Source of the DNA: Cyclina sinensis | Lineage: Eukaryota; Mollusca; Bivalvia; Venerida; Veneridae | NCBI GenBank assembly: GCA_012932295.1 | Contig: JAAONU010000017.1 | Span: 62,001-126,000, forward strand | DNA length: 64,000 bases | Direction of reading: 5' to 3' | Part shown: positions 26,678 through 40,400 of the stretch, piece after piece | Numbering within the stretch: the first letter of the stretch is position 1 | Layout: each line of letters begins with the position of its first letter | Notes under the pieces: model-generated | What the model was told of the DNA's origin: nothing | What the model saw: only the letters and a program-made list of their open reading frames with translations | Database searches by the model: none | Position numbers and translations under genes: made by a program

Positions 26678-27625
26678 ACTAGAACTGTGTCCATAGGACA
26701 CGGATGCCCCCACTATGCATAAGTGCTCATAAACAAGGGCATGTATATCCTGTATGTAAGATTTTTTCTGTACATATACGTAAAATGATCTACAGGTAAC
26801 CTTATGTACATGTTAAATTAAATTACAAATATAAAATTTATATGTTCAATTATTTATATGGTATATAGTAAAAAAAAATCAACAAAGGGCCATAGTTCTG
26901 TTAAATATGGTCACAGCAAAAATTCCTTCCTTTACTACCATCTACACATTAAAGCTGTTCATCCCTGGAAGTTTAAGCAAAATCTGCCATCCGGTTTAAG
27001 AGGAGTTGCGTTCACAAAATTTCTATATGGTATATAGTGAAAAAATCAACAAAGGGCCATAATTCTGTTAAATTTGGTCGCAGCAAAAATTCCTTCCTTT
27101 ACTGCCATCTACACATTAAGGTTGTTCATCCGTGGAAGTTTAAGCAAAATCTGCCATTCGGTTTAAGAGGAGTTGCGTTCACAAAATTTCTATATGGTAT
27201 ATAGTGAAAAAATCAACAAAGGGCCATAATTCTGTTAAATTTGGTCGCAGCAAAAATTCCTTCCTTTACTACCATCTACACATTAAGGTTGTTCATCCCT
27301 GGAAGTTTAAGCAAAATCTGATATCTGGTTTAAGAGGAGTTGCGTTCACAAAATTTCTACATAGTATATAGTGAAAAAATCAACAAAGGGCCATAATTCT
27401 GTTAAATTTGGTCGCAGCGAAAATTCCTTGCTTTACTACCATCTACACATTAAGGTTGTTCATCCCTGGAAGTTTAAGCAAAATCTGCCATCCGGTTTAA
27501 GAGGAGTTGCGTTCACAAGATTTCGGGACGTACGGACAGACGTACGTACGGACGGACGGACGTACGGACGGACGGACGGACAAGTGCAACGCTATATGCT
27601 CCCCACTTTGTGGGGGCATAAAAAC
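26678..27625 (+). mobile_element. Bivalve repeat family C with internal 167-bp tandem units
   Basis: The start carries gaactgtgtccataggacac followed by ggatgcccccac. The end carries cccactttgtgggggcataa after a GACG/TACG-rich run. Four tandem units follow 'aacaaagggccat' at 26881, 27048, 27215 and 27382, an exact 167-bp period. The termini atgcccccac and gtgggggcat are inverted repeats. No coding capacity is seen. Confidence 0.85.
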
Positions 27626-28175
27626 TTCAAGAAAGGAAAGATCCATCAGTGATATACCAAAACAAAGTAAACTGACATAGCATTCACTTATACAAAACGT
27701 GTTCTCTTGTGAAAACTTAATAAAAGTAGAACACAATTGGTTCCATGAACTTCCTTGCACAATTCTGTATTTTTTTTTTTGATAAGCTTGAAATGTCAAT
27801 TCACCAGAAAAGGAAAAACATATCTGACTTGGCATGATGCCCTTAACTGCATAGCTTGCTCAAAATTATCAGCAGTTCAATCTAAAATCTGGCTCTCTGA
27901 TTTGGGGGCACTAGGAATGAAAGTAGGACCAGTAAGTATTATATCAATATTTTCCTGTCTTAAGTAACAAAAATAACGGAACATTTTCGAGTTCTTCATG
28001 ATTTTTCTAGTTCTTGTGATCAAACAAAGTTTCACACCTTTTTGACCTGATTCTGCAATGAAACACTGAAATGAAGTATTGAGAGCTATGTTAAGGACAC
28101 ACCAGGCAAATATACCTGTGAAACTGGATAATAACATAATAACTCAGCACTTCTCTCTTCAACAGCACTGTAGAC

Positions 28176-28181
28176 TTTATT
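28176..28181 (-). terminator. Candidate polyadenylation signal of UBE2Q
   Basis: AATAAA on the minus strand lies about 275 bp past the UBE2Q stop codon. It is the first clean hexamer I noted, but others may be used. Confidence 0.35.
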
Positions 28182-28455
28182 TATCAGCAAGGGCAGGCAA
28201 CTTTGCATGTCATTGATAATCTATAATGTCATTCATAATCCTGCCAAGGAAATTCAAAGCCATGTTTTTAATGGTACAGGGTACATCCCATCCAAAACAT
28301 GAATGTAAGAAATAAAGTCTGCAAAGAACAAACTGGGTTTCCATAACATTACTGTGAACATTTTCAAATGGCAGCTCCAATCTTCAATGCAGCAGTCTTT
28401 AATACAAAGTATAAACATTCAGACAGACAGACAAACAGTTAATCATTGCACAATG

Positions 28456-28487
28456 CTATCCATCTTCTTTCGGTGGGGTAAACCAAC
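28456..28487 (-). CDS. UBE2Q2: UBE2Q exon 12, C-terminus
   Basis: It encodes [10 protein letters not shown] then TAG, the typical end of UBE2Q proteins. The acceptor is TTTCCAG. Confidence 0.94.
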
Positions 28488-31400
28488 CTGGAAACAACAA
28501 ATCAAGTGTTACTACACAAGTTTTAACAAATATGTTTTACAACATAAGTTTAAACAAATATCATTTTTTCTACACAAGTTTTAACAAATATGTTTTACAA
28601 CACAAGTTTAAACAAATATCATGTTTTTCTACACAAGTTTTAACAAATATCATGTTTTAACTGACTGTGAAATTGTTGAAGGCATTTTTGAAATCTGTAC
28701 ATTTCTTAACTGACCTACATATTAATTTAATGAGAAAGGTCAAACATGGTTACAGTTTATTATGCTAAGAAGTGTTTTGTTCTGTTTTGTTTTAAGTGAA
28801 CATATGTTTAGCAACCATTATGGATACATTACATCAGGATTTTGTAAACATAAACAGGATTGCATTCTTCAACATTTAAAACCTGTTCCTAAATAAGCAA
28901 ATCTGTTTTAGATAAATATTTGTCCTTTATCTGACCTGCTACATTTCAACATCACAGCCACTATATCATATACATTTTTAAACCCAAACATAGTTTTTTA
29001 CAAATAAATGTAAATATATGTAGATCCTTATATGCAAGAAAAAAATTGCATATTTCACTAACAAATAAAAAAGGAAAAGTGGTTTTAAAGTTTGTAAACA
29101 GAAATGGACATCTTACCATTCTTTTCATGTATCTGTACAAGAGATTTGAAAGACTGTTGAGCTCGTACTAAACTATATTGGCTCTGAAATAAATATAAGA
29201 ATAACACTGCAGTAGAAAACGATTTCTGTTTATTAGTATTAGAGCTTGGTTTGACCACTTAAGGTCAGAGTTCATGCAAACATTAGAGTAACCTTTTCTT
29301 GTTGCATTTTTCTATGTACATTTTAGAAACATCTGGGTTTTATTTTTGTGTGAAACAATTCTTTTTGAGAACATGTATTGCATTTAGATTAAAAATAAAA
29401 TGTTTGAATCATTTTATTTCACAAGCAAACCTTAATATGAAATGACTCATGAAAAACGATTTGTCTTATTTGGTATTACAAGCATGATTCAAGTACCATA
29501 TGCAGGCAGTGTATCTGGCCACTTCAGCAGAGAAGAACAAATATTTGAATTTAAATTAAAGCCAACACTCAATATATCCTTCTCCAAAAACGTAAGTCAA
29601 AATATTGTTTAACAATACTAAAATTCCCATTAGATAAAAAAAATACAAAAAAAATACAGCTCAAATTTGATGAACAGAGTTTGTTTCTCAAATAAGGGCC
29701 ATTTCAGGAAAACAAACATCCCACCAAAGAGAAGAAAAATAAGGAAATTCTGTCACAGGTGGTCTTTTTATATAAGGGGGTATTTTCTTGTCAGATCTTC
29801 TAAAGAGGGTTTGTTCATTTGAAAGTGCGTTCCTTAGGTGGGATGTATGTTTTACTTGAATGGCCCCAAGCTAGATTTTACCTTAGAAGCTCCGAACTGT
29901 ATTCGAGCCTTGCCTTTGACCAAGGTGGCAGCTATCTGGTAAATAACTGACTCCATACTGTAGGCACTGCTCCATCCCTAAAGATAAAGGCATAACTTAA
30001 CTTCTTATGTACGATACAGGCCCTGACCCTGTTTGGAATTCAAGAGCATTAAAGGGACATAACCTACAATTTATTGATGATATACTGTATATCTATTTCA
30101 CTGGCTGATAATTTAAAGAAAATCATATGTTTAAACATTTCTCCATCAGGCATTAAGAGATACAGAAACTGTTCACTTATGCTACAACAACAACTTTCTA
30201 TATAAAGTCTAATACTAATGTACTCAGTGTATCTGTTACACTCAGAATTGTTCACTAATGCCTTGACATCATTTAATAATCCATTCAATTTCATTTACAT
30301 TAATACAATTTCAGAGAAAATTGTACACTTTAAATTTCAGGGTATGCCTCTCCAATTTTCAATTTTACTTTCAAAGAATGTCTATCAAGAATATTCATAT
30401 AAGATAGCTGAAAAGGTTTCCAATTTAAAGTTTAACAAGTATAAAATGAGATAAAATCCGAGATGAAGTTATGCTGTCATACCTGTTTCGTTAACAGCTC
30501 CATACATATAGCACCTCCCCCTAACACATAACCTCCTTTTAATACAGGCATTATCACTCGGATGAATGGGGGCTCAAATGGAAAGTTTTCCTGAAATCAT
30601 ATCAAGTTTACAATGGATTATTTTACACAAACTGTTCTTTAAATTTCTTTTAACTTTTCTTTTACTTTCTTAGTTCAAATTTATCAACTTTACATCAACT
30701 TGGAAACAAGTTCTTGCAACTTCTATTAATCCCACTTGAAGACTACTTCCTGGGTTCAGTCAGTACTTAGTCTGAAACACTCATATACTTCTAGAAGTCA
30801 CTAACTTTGGGTGCCATATTCAGACAAACTGCAACCTATCCTAAAGTCAAAGTAAGTAAACAGACACTTTCAGATTTTATGACTTTCAGAAAGTTCAGCT
30901 TGACATTATTTTATTAAATTAAGGGACTATAGAACAATGCTCTGAGAGATGGTTGAGAAAAATTTTTTCACAGCAAAGGGAATTTCTTTCTGAATTTTGA
31001 GAAGTATCTACCTTGGTATGGAGCACTTTTTTACACATTAGAAGTAACTACATTAGGACCATTCCCAATAATGGAGCAAAACAAGATGTTTACAAGTATG
31101 TTTACAGTTCTATCACAAGCTAGCCGCTTTACACTGGCCAGGCTATATGCGATCTCTCTGATTCACATTTCATTTCACACGTGTTGAAACGATATCTCTA
31201 ACGTTTACAAAAAGCCGACTTCACAACTATCCCAGCCAGATTAACACTTCAATACTTCAATAATAACTTTCAAGACAATCAAGTTTTTAATGTTCAATCC
31301 TTAATTTTATTTACACCTGCAGTAACTGTCGACCACCTCAAAGAAGTCAACAGAGTTCAGAAAAGAAATAATAATATCATATCGAAGGTTCTTGATTAAA

Positions 31401-34400
31401 CACTCTGTTATTGGATTACTGGAAAAACAAATTGTGAATTTGAAAAATATCACAAACATAAAAAATGTTCAAGGATAACATTTTTTTTTATTTATCTTAT
31501 GTTCAAATGAAAACAAAAAGAAACAAATTTTATCGAGAACAATTCTTTGGAGCTTTGCAAGCAATACAGAAGTCCCCAATCCCTTCTCAGCAATACAGTC
31601 TCTTCACCAAGTGCTTATTATTTTTAATATTTGTTGCTGTTACAAACACACACATTGTCCTACAGAATGAACAGTAATTATTTGCATAACCTGTATGTTT
31701 CCTACTAGGATCCAGTTCCTGAATTGACAGATGGAAAAATTCACGGACAAACAGAAAACTGTTAACTGTGAGCATCATCTTTATTTAGCTATCTACAGTT
31801 TTATGAACGAAGCTTCTTTTTGAGTTATTGATATCAACCAAAGTTTTATGAGGCTTCCATAACTTTTCAGTAATCAGTTCATCCTGATAAAGGGAAACCC
31901 AATCTCAATGGTTCTAATCCCCCAACCCCCCCCCCACTATCCCACTTCCCAAAAAATGAAAATAACCAGCCAAAAACAATGTTAATGTTAGTATACATAA
32001 TATATGTTATCAAGGCTTTTTCGGTTATTGAAAAATACAAACAATTTATTGTCCATGATAACTAAAATTGAATTATAATACTTACGTAAACTGGTTTGTT
32101 GACATCATAAAAAAACCTTTTGTTCAAAGTGAAAGTAAACAAGAGGGCCATGATGGCCCTGGATCACTCAACTGAGTACTTTGGCTTTGGGTCTGCTGTT
32201 AAACAAATGTCAGACGCAGTATTACATTTTCTTATTGAAGATTTTCAAAGATCTTATATTTTATACAAATAAAACCATCGGGCCAGAGGCAATTTTAAGC
32301 TAGCTGCTGATCAGGAGATATCATTTGAGGCCAAATATTGATGAAAATCTTTTTCTAGCTCTGATGGCTATTTTGTGCAATGGGGCAGAACAATCTGAGC
32401 AATTTAATAGAAAGCTATGTAAGCAACATTTCTGTAAAATTGGGTAGAAATTCACCTCCCCTTTAGATGATGTTATTTGAATTTCTTCTTTTTTTTTTTT
32501 TAGCTTTTGCAGCCCTCATGTGCAATGGAGCATAATGGTTTGAGCAATATTAGAAAAGTGCAATATCAGGAAAATTTCTGTAAAGTCGGAAGGAAAATGG
32601 CTAAGCAGTTTGAGAAGATGTCATCTGAAGCAAAATACTGACTTAAATCTATTTTTTATCTCTTGTTTAGTTCAATGAAGCAGAACCTTTTTATCAGTTT
32701 TAATACAGGGAAGGAACATTTCTGTGAAATGCTGGAAAATCACCATGCCATTTAGGAGGAGATGTTGTTTGAATTTTTTTTCTATTTTTAGCTTTGGCAG
32801 CCCTTACGTGCAATGAAGCAGAACAGTTTGAGCAATTTTAAAAGAGCAATATAAGGAATGTTTCTATAATTTCAACACCAATTAACATAATAGATTGACT
32901 AGCTGCCAATCAAGCGCACTTCCTGATGAGTCAATCAATTAACTAGTGATAACTGCCTTGGGCCACTGGTCAAAGTGACAATTTTATGGGTTTATGTTAG
33001 GCGTGAAGGGTCGCATTAAGGACAGATTTGGATTTAAGTGTGAAATTTTAGTGTTATAATGATAAGTTAAATTTGATTTTTATAGTATATGGACCAATTT
33101 TTTAAGGATGTTTTGGACATATGAATTGGTCCAGGAAGCTGAAATTCGGTAAAAACCAACAAATTTTCAGTTTTCCTGAGCCTTAGTATACACCTAAACT
33201 AGCATCTTTACATGAGCAGTTCTCTGCTGATATGGAAGAACATGTGAAAATCAATACACCCTCATCATACTGAAGTGGGGAAAGGGAGAAATGGGGTTGA
33301 GGATGGGGCAGTAAACATTTTTTATCAGTCATTACTCACTTTAAAAGAACAGCTTAACAAGATATGGTCTCTCTTTTCTTTCTCCTTGTACGTCTCCATG
33401 TCTTGATACAAGGGGCTGTCAGGGTCTACCCTATAAATCAATGTATCAATCGGTTATAATTATATTTTTATTTAAATAGCTGGCAATGACAAATAAAATT
33501 TTTCTTTGTTTCAGATAATGACACAATTAAAAAAAAGTGTAAAACCTCTAATCCAAATGTTTCCAATGGTCTGGACAAGTTTGGTTTAGAGATACCCCAC
33601 TGTATTTAACATTTACAAAAATAATCTGTTAAAGATTTCCCTTAAGAACTGAATTTTAATTCTAAGCAAATGATTGCTAAATTAAGTCAACGACACCTGG
33701 TCCAAGGATAAAGTAACCAGCTAACTTGGTGTTCCATTATATAATGCAATAATAATTCAGCCAATATAACCTTTACAAACACTGTATGGCTCAACAGATA
33801 GGAAATCTGTATTTGTAGAAATTGTTTTTATTCTATCTAACTATACAGTTAGGGATGTACAGATTTAATCTGTCAAACCAAATTCAGAAATATGAGCAAT
33901 CTGCAAAGAACGAAATGACATGCAAAGTAAAAAACATTTATGCGTACAGGAATAATTACACAGAAACTAACCTTTTTAACCGTATATGCCACTCATACAA
34001 ACTGTCATTGACTAGCTCAACTGTATATACACCTGAAAAAGACACATCAGATGGCTTATACAAAATCTACATAAAACACAACAATAAAAAGACCAACACC
34101 TGTATCATAAAATATTCCCAATTTATTCTCATATCTCTACGTTAATGTTTCTTTCATTAAATGAAGAATTCACTTTCCCTGATTTCAAATAAATCCAACT
34201 GGATATTATCTCAGATACACACAATACAGTAATAATTACCAGCAAACTGTAACCAGGTTGTAATGCATATACACATAAAAAGAAAGTAACTCTGTCCAAA
34301 TTAGTCTAGTAAATGAAATGGTTCCAGACCTACCAAAAAGTCAAAACAGAAAACAATACCCCTATTTAAAAGATCCTTAAAACAGCCCCTCAGGGCAATT

Positions 34401-37400
34401 CCAGTAATAAGTGTATGGGGGGGAGGGGACCACACTTTTTTGAAGACCCCCACTGCACATAAATATAAATAAATTATCACTTTATGGATTTTCTTGAAAT
34501 GCCATCACCAACAATTTTGAATTTTACAATATATCCACATACCCCGTCTTAATTTTTTAAACACATGAAGATGGATGATCATGCACATAAAATCCTTTGT
34601 CTGCATAATTTTTTTCTGGCTTATTATAAATAATAGTTAAAATAAAATGAAAATGGAAATGTGCAAATTTTTGACCACGCGAACTAACCATTTTTGCCGT
34701 TTGTGCGAAATTTCATCCCAGCGAAATAAAATAATTTCAGAATATATCAACAGGAAAAATGTATTACTTCTAAATTCAAACAAAAGGGAGGCAACTAATG
34801 AATGTCTCTGCATGAGTCTTTAATGCTCTGCGGGCAAAACTAATTTAACACCGATATTGCTATTTTTCATTAATTTAGTTATCAAATCAATAAGTGTCTA
34901 TGGACCTCACCCCATCCCAATAATTTTTATCTCAGACGAACCCCAGCATGCATGATTTATAATTTACAATTCAACCCATCATTCACCATTAAAAATTCTG
35001 GGTGCCATTCCCCCCCCCCCATACCCTAACACGTATTACTGGAATTGCCCTAATTGAGATTGTACTTTTCAATGTTGTCACTCAGGGCACAGTATTTACA
35101 ACTTAGCTAAACTGTCTGTGTATATCAATAAATTCATAACATGGACTTTTTGTTATGTTTAATTACATGGGAAACAAATCTTGCAAACACTTAGAACTAC
35201 TTAACAAATAATTTCCTTCCCCTCTACCAAAAGGAAACTGTATGGGCAAAGAAAATGAAATAAGTATTATCTCAAAATTAAAAAAAAACAACTATTTAAC
35301 TTGTAACGTACTTCACAATATATCTTTTTCATACTTTTGTTTTTTTTTTCATACTTGTAATTGAATAGTATGTTATAACAAGCCTCTTCTTTACTTAAAG
35401 TTTTCATTTGAATAAATCCATTGTGAGCCTGAGTTGCTCTTATGAAACCATTTCAAGTGCTAGTACATGTATACCATTTTTAAAACTATCTGATCTGTAT
35501 ATTTCTCTCAGTTCCTTCATCAGTCTGTCTGTGGCTTGTACTGACCCTGACACAGAACCCTGAAACAAGAAAATAGTAACATGCCAGGAATAGTCTGCAG
35601 AAACCTACAATTTAGGTCATTACATACATTCTTTTCCTAAAACCTTTCATCAGCAACTATTTGTTCATTGCTCATTTGTTCATTCACATATATTTATATG
35701 TAAAACATGTGACCTCTGGTTGGAACCAAGACACATAACTTAAACAATGTGACCCAAGACACATAACTTAATCTTGGTAGAGGTGAACTGGGCAATGCTA
35801 CATACCAAATTTCAGAAGTCTAAACCTTATGATAAAAAAACTTTTAGAAATTTTGTCTATCTGGTCCTAGAGGTTTTAGTCAAGAAGATTTGTTTAAGTC
35901 TTTCATTCCATTTGATGCCAAAGCAACCAAAATTCTGCATGGAATGGAATTCCTTTTGAAAAAAATTGTAGAGCTTCATGCAAAAAACATTCCTGCCAAG
36001 TTTCATCAACTTTGACCAAAGGATTTTTTAGGAGACATTGTTTTAAAGGAAACAGGGACTGTCAACACATTTCCCTCACAAAACATTTATGCCAAACAGT
36101 GTGTTTCAACAGTTTTAAATCAAAACAGGAAGTGCCTCTGTGGACTACTGAGATAATAGCTGACAATGTATTTTGATCTTTTCTTTTTTTGGAGGGGCTT
36201 TCTAGAATGTAATATCAAACAGACGTTTTCTGGCATTTTCAGTACAAGGGACAGCATTGGTATGACAAATTGCACAAGTAAAAAATATGCGTTTTTCACA
36301 ATGCATCAATTTTAGGGAAGATTACTCTCTAAAAGATACACAACATATTGTTTTCTTTTTTAATTTGCATTGAAGAGAAATTAAGGTTTAATTTCATGTT
36401 AGTTAATGCAAAATCAAATGGTACCATTATGTTTGCTGGCCAGTTGAATGTCATTGATTTAACACTGCAGTCTACTGAAGGGCCATTTACGACCTTCCCG
36501 CCTTATAAGTCTGATAACTGTAGTCTATGAAAGGACCATCTACAACCTTCCCGCCTTATAAGTCTGATATCTGTAGTCTATGAGAGGACCATTTACGACC
36601 TTCCTGCCTTATAAGTCTGATATCTGTAGTCTATGAGAGGACCATTTACAACCTTCCCGCCTTATAAGTCTGATATCTGTAGTCTATGAGAGGACCATTT
36701 ACAACCTTCCCGCCTTATAAGTCTGATATCTGTAGTCTATGAGAGGACCATTTGCAACCTTCCCGCCTTATAAGTCTGATATCTGTAGTCTATGGGAGGA
36801 CCATTTACAACCTTCCCGCCTTATAAGTCTGATATCTGTAGTCTATGAGAGGACCATTTACAACCTTCCCGTCTTATAAGTCTGATATCTGTAGTCTATG
36901 GGAGGACCATTTACAACCTTCCCGCCTTATAAGTCTGATATCTGTAGTCTATGAGAGGACCATTTATGACCTTCCCGCCTTATAAGTCTGATATCTGTAG
37001 TCTATGAGAGGACCATTAATGACCTTCCTGTCTTATAAGTCTGATAACTGTAGTCTATGAGAGGACCATTAATGACCTTCCCGTCTTATAAGTCTGATAA
37101 CTGTAGTCTATGAGAGGACCATTTACAACCTTCCCGCCTTATAAGTCTGATATCTGTAGCAGCTTACCTTAAGGTATTCATCTCGCTGGCTCTGTTTTAG
37201 TCTCTCTAAGACTGCCAGGTTCTCTGTGTCTATACCATCTACTTCTTCTTTGGCTTTCTGGTCACTGAAAACAGCCATACAGTATACATCATTTTATCAT
37301 AAACTCTGCAAAGCAAAAACGTCACTACCTCCACATAACAGGAGCCAAAAGGTCCACAGCATCTGATAATCTGATATTACAAACAAATCAATTAACAACT

Positions 37401-40400
37401 TTGACCTTTCTAGGGGTGAAAGAAGTGTCTAGATATTTTAATATTCTTTAAGAATCTGAGAGTATACTGTTGTACATACTTCTGTGCATCCTCCTCCATA
37501 TCATAGTGGAGTTCATCCTCGTCTTCACTTTCAGAGCTTTGATCAACTGACAACATGCCCTGAAAATATTTACAGTGTCAATTTTTGAGGTGTTACAATG
37601 CTCTTCAGTAATCGACTTTTAATATGGTTGGTAAAATAAGAAATCTTTGAAATTCAATAAACTTTGAAAAAACACAACAGAATTAGTTACACTGTGAAAG
37701 AATTTACTTCACCAAGATCAAAGTTTACTTAAATTATCTGCCAATAAAACTTGCAGAAAATACTGAACTCTGAGTTAAAGAATCATGAAAAATATTTTCA
37801 GACTTGGTTTGTCTTGGGTTCTCTAAAACAAAGCCAATAAGAAAATAACTAAGGTGAAAATACAAAAGACTTTTCTATAAAATAAATTCTTTAGAAATTA
37901 AAAAGGGGACATACCCTTTCATCCAACTTGGCATCTAGGGCTACCAGTTCATCTGGAGTCTCTACATTGGATAAATTACACAACTCTACTAGCAGTACCC
38001 TCACTTGCTGCAAAATCTGTAACAATTGATACATCTTTATACTCAATATGATATCAGAAGGAAACTAGGTATATATAAACATTACCTTACGAAAGTTTTT
38101 ACACTACTGATGTTTTGTAGCAAGTTCATCTGTCAACACTGGTCAGACTGTTAAAGTTTCTTCTCATTTTTTTTACAGACTATGCTACAAGCAAATTCTC
38201 TCAAGTTAAATTTTGTTATGTATTTTCAGTAACTTCTTGTTGCCAAAGCCACTTGCCTGTGAATAGCCAGTACATATACATACTTTTTTCTGCTTTCCAA
38301 TTTATAACTTTAGTAAGACAATTATTGAAGAATACATGTTTTTACATTTTCAACTATAGTTAATATAAACAGTGATGGACTTTTAAACTTACATTATTCT
38401 TATCTGCTGACACATTTGTAAGTTTTTCTATTGCTGCTGTAATGACAACATCATCTTCATCACAGAACCATACAGGAGCTGTCTGTGGGTAGGTTTCCTA
38501 CAAAACCAAAAAAATCAACAACAATGAACTCGATCAAAAATAATATGACAAAATGGAAACTGAAAAAAAGGCTGTAATTACACTTAAACAGGGATCCAGA
38601 TAAGGTTTTGGTATAACTTTTCTTGCATATCAGACAGGATTCTCTATTGGTTACACCAGTGCTAGAAAATCATATTTTATGCCCCCCCTGTAAGATAAGT
38701 CATGTGTTTTAAAGGTCATCCTTCTGTTGTGGTAAATTCATACGCTACTGTAAAAAATAGTGCTGAAAATGATAAATTTTTGTTATTTTTTTCCTATTTA
38801 TAATGTATGTGTGATATGCAAAAAAAAGTTGCAGCTACAGATTTGAATATCAAACTCTTGGGTAACTGTTTAGAGGTATATGAGATATCCTAAAGATTAT
38901 TCTAGAGCTCAAAAGGGGGCAGGGGGGGCACAAAAAAGGGGCAGGGTGCTTTCTGCGTGTAGGGCATGGTAAAACAAGAGACTGTTTTACTGTAATGCTG
39001 AAATGTTACTGTAATAGTAATAACTGTATAATAGCTGTATTTATTATTTGAAAGTTATCTACAGCAAAACAAAGCAATAAATATATGTCTATTGTTATTT
39101 TATTGTAAACATTTGAATAATTTCAACTGTTTTAATGATATGATAGAGTAAAAACACCAACAATTTCATGAAATCCACAGGAGCCAGATATAGTCACTTA
39201 TGGTGACCATGTCATATCAGGGCACTGATACCAACATATTCACTCATGACTGTCAACATCCATATATGCTTTGAAATAGCATCAACTACAACATGTTTTC
39301 ATGAAACCCTGGTGCTCACAGGAGCCAGATATAGTCTTAAATTAAGTTAAATCTTATTACATATTAGATTAAAATGTGCTTGAATTCTCCAAAAAATGTA
39401 TCCAAAATCAGGTTGTCTGAAATAACATACTTTTTACGACGCAGATCTTCGACTTTGCAATGACAAGTTAGTTTGTAAAGACAAAGTCGGCAAAGCTAAT
39501 ATATGTTATAAGAACATATAAATATTTAAAGCAATCTAAGTACATTACCTTTCATGGGCAACCATACATGAAGCAATATTATGATTCGTTTTCCTAATTT
39601 TTGCACGTTCTTGTTCTAGATCAGCTAATTTACATTTCAGGGATGGCATTTTTGCAATGTTATATTAATGTCGATGTGTTAGAGAATGAAACTTCTAGGA
39701 ATTAAGAAATTACCAAATAAGAAACTATAATGATACGTGCGAATAACTTAATAGCAATTAACGCTTAATTTAATTGCGTATACTTTTAAGTAAATAACAG
39801 TTTGTTGGAAAATTACATAGCGCTTATTAAAAATAATTGGCAGGGCTCTCGCCAGAGGGCGATTTGGGCCAAGTCGTCGCTAAGATAAACATAGATAAGA
39901 GTCAATGGTGTCATAAAATATGGCAGTTTTTTACAATACACAGTTTTTTTTACAATACACAAAGTGACATAAACAAACGCTTGCCAGTCACTCATTAGGG
40001 AATCCCCGTAAAACTCTGCCTCTTGCTATTTCTTGCCTTATAGCCATGTGGGACGTACAGAGCGAAGACTCCGCCCATGTTATTTATAACTTTTCAACCA
40101 GAACATTCGATACCGACACTCAGGCTAAATAAACCAATCAGCATTTAGTTTAGAAAAAGCACTATTGAGTAATGAATAATAATGAGTTTCCTGTCGGATA
40201 TTTTTAGGTGATTTCAGTGTTTAAAATTACCACTAATTGCTCACTATTTGATGGCAATGTTTCGGCAATTAAGGGCTTGAATGAAGTCAGGTGTCCTCTG
40301 AGCAATGACGGCGATTAAACTGAGGAGACAAAAAACATGCAAACTATCAGGTTTTCTGTGAAAAACAAGTCAGCAATGAAAGGTTGATCCTCGTAAGTGT

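Noticed and set aside
27371..27835. Frames with DVRTDVRTDGRT-like repeats
   Set aside because: They come from the GACG/TACG-rich tail of a family C mobile repeat.
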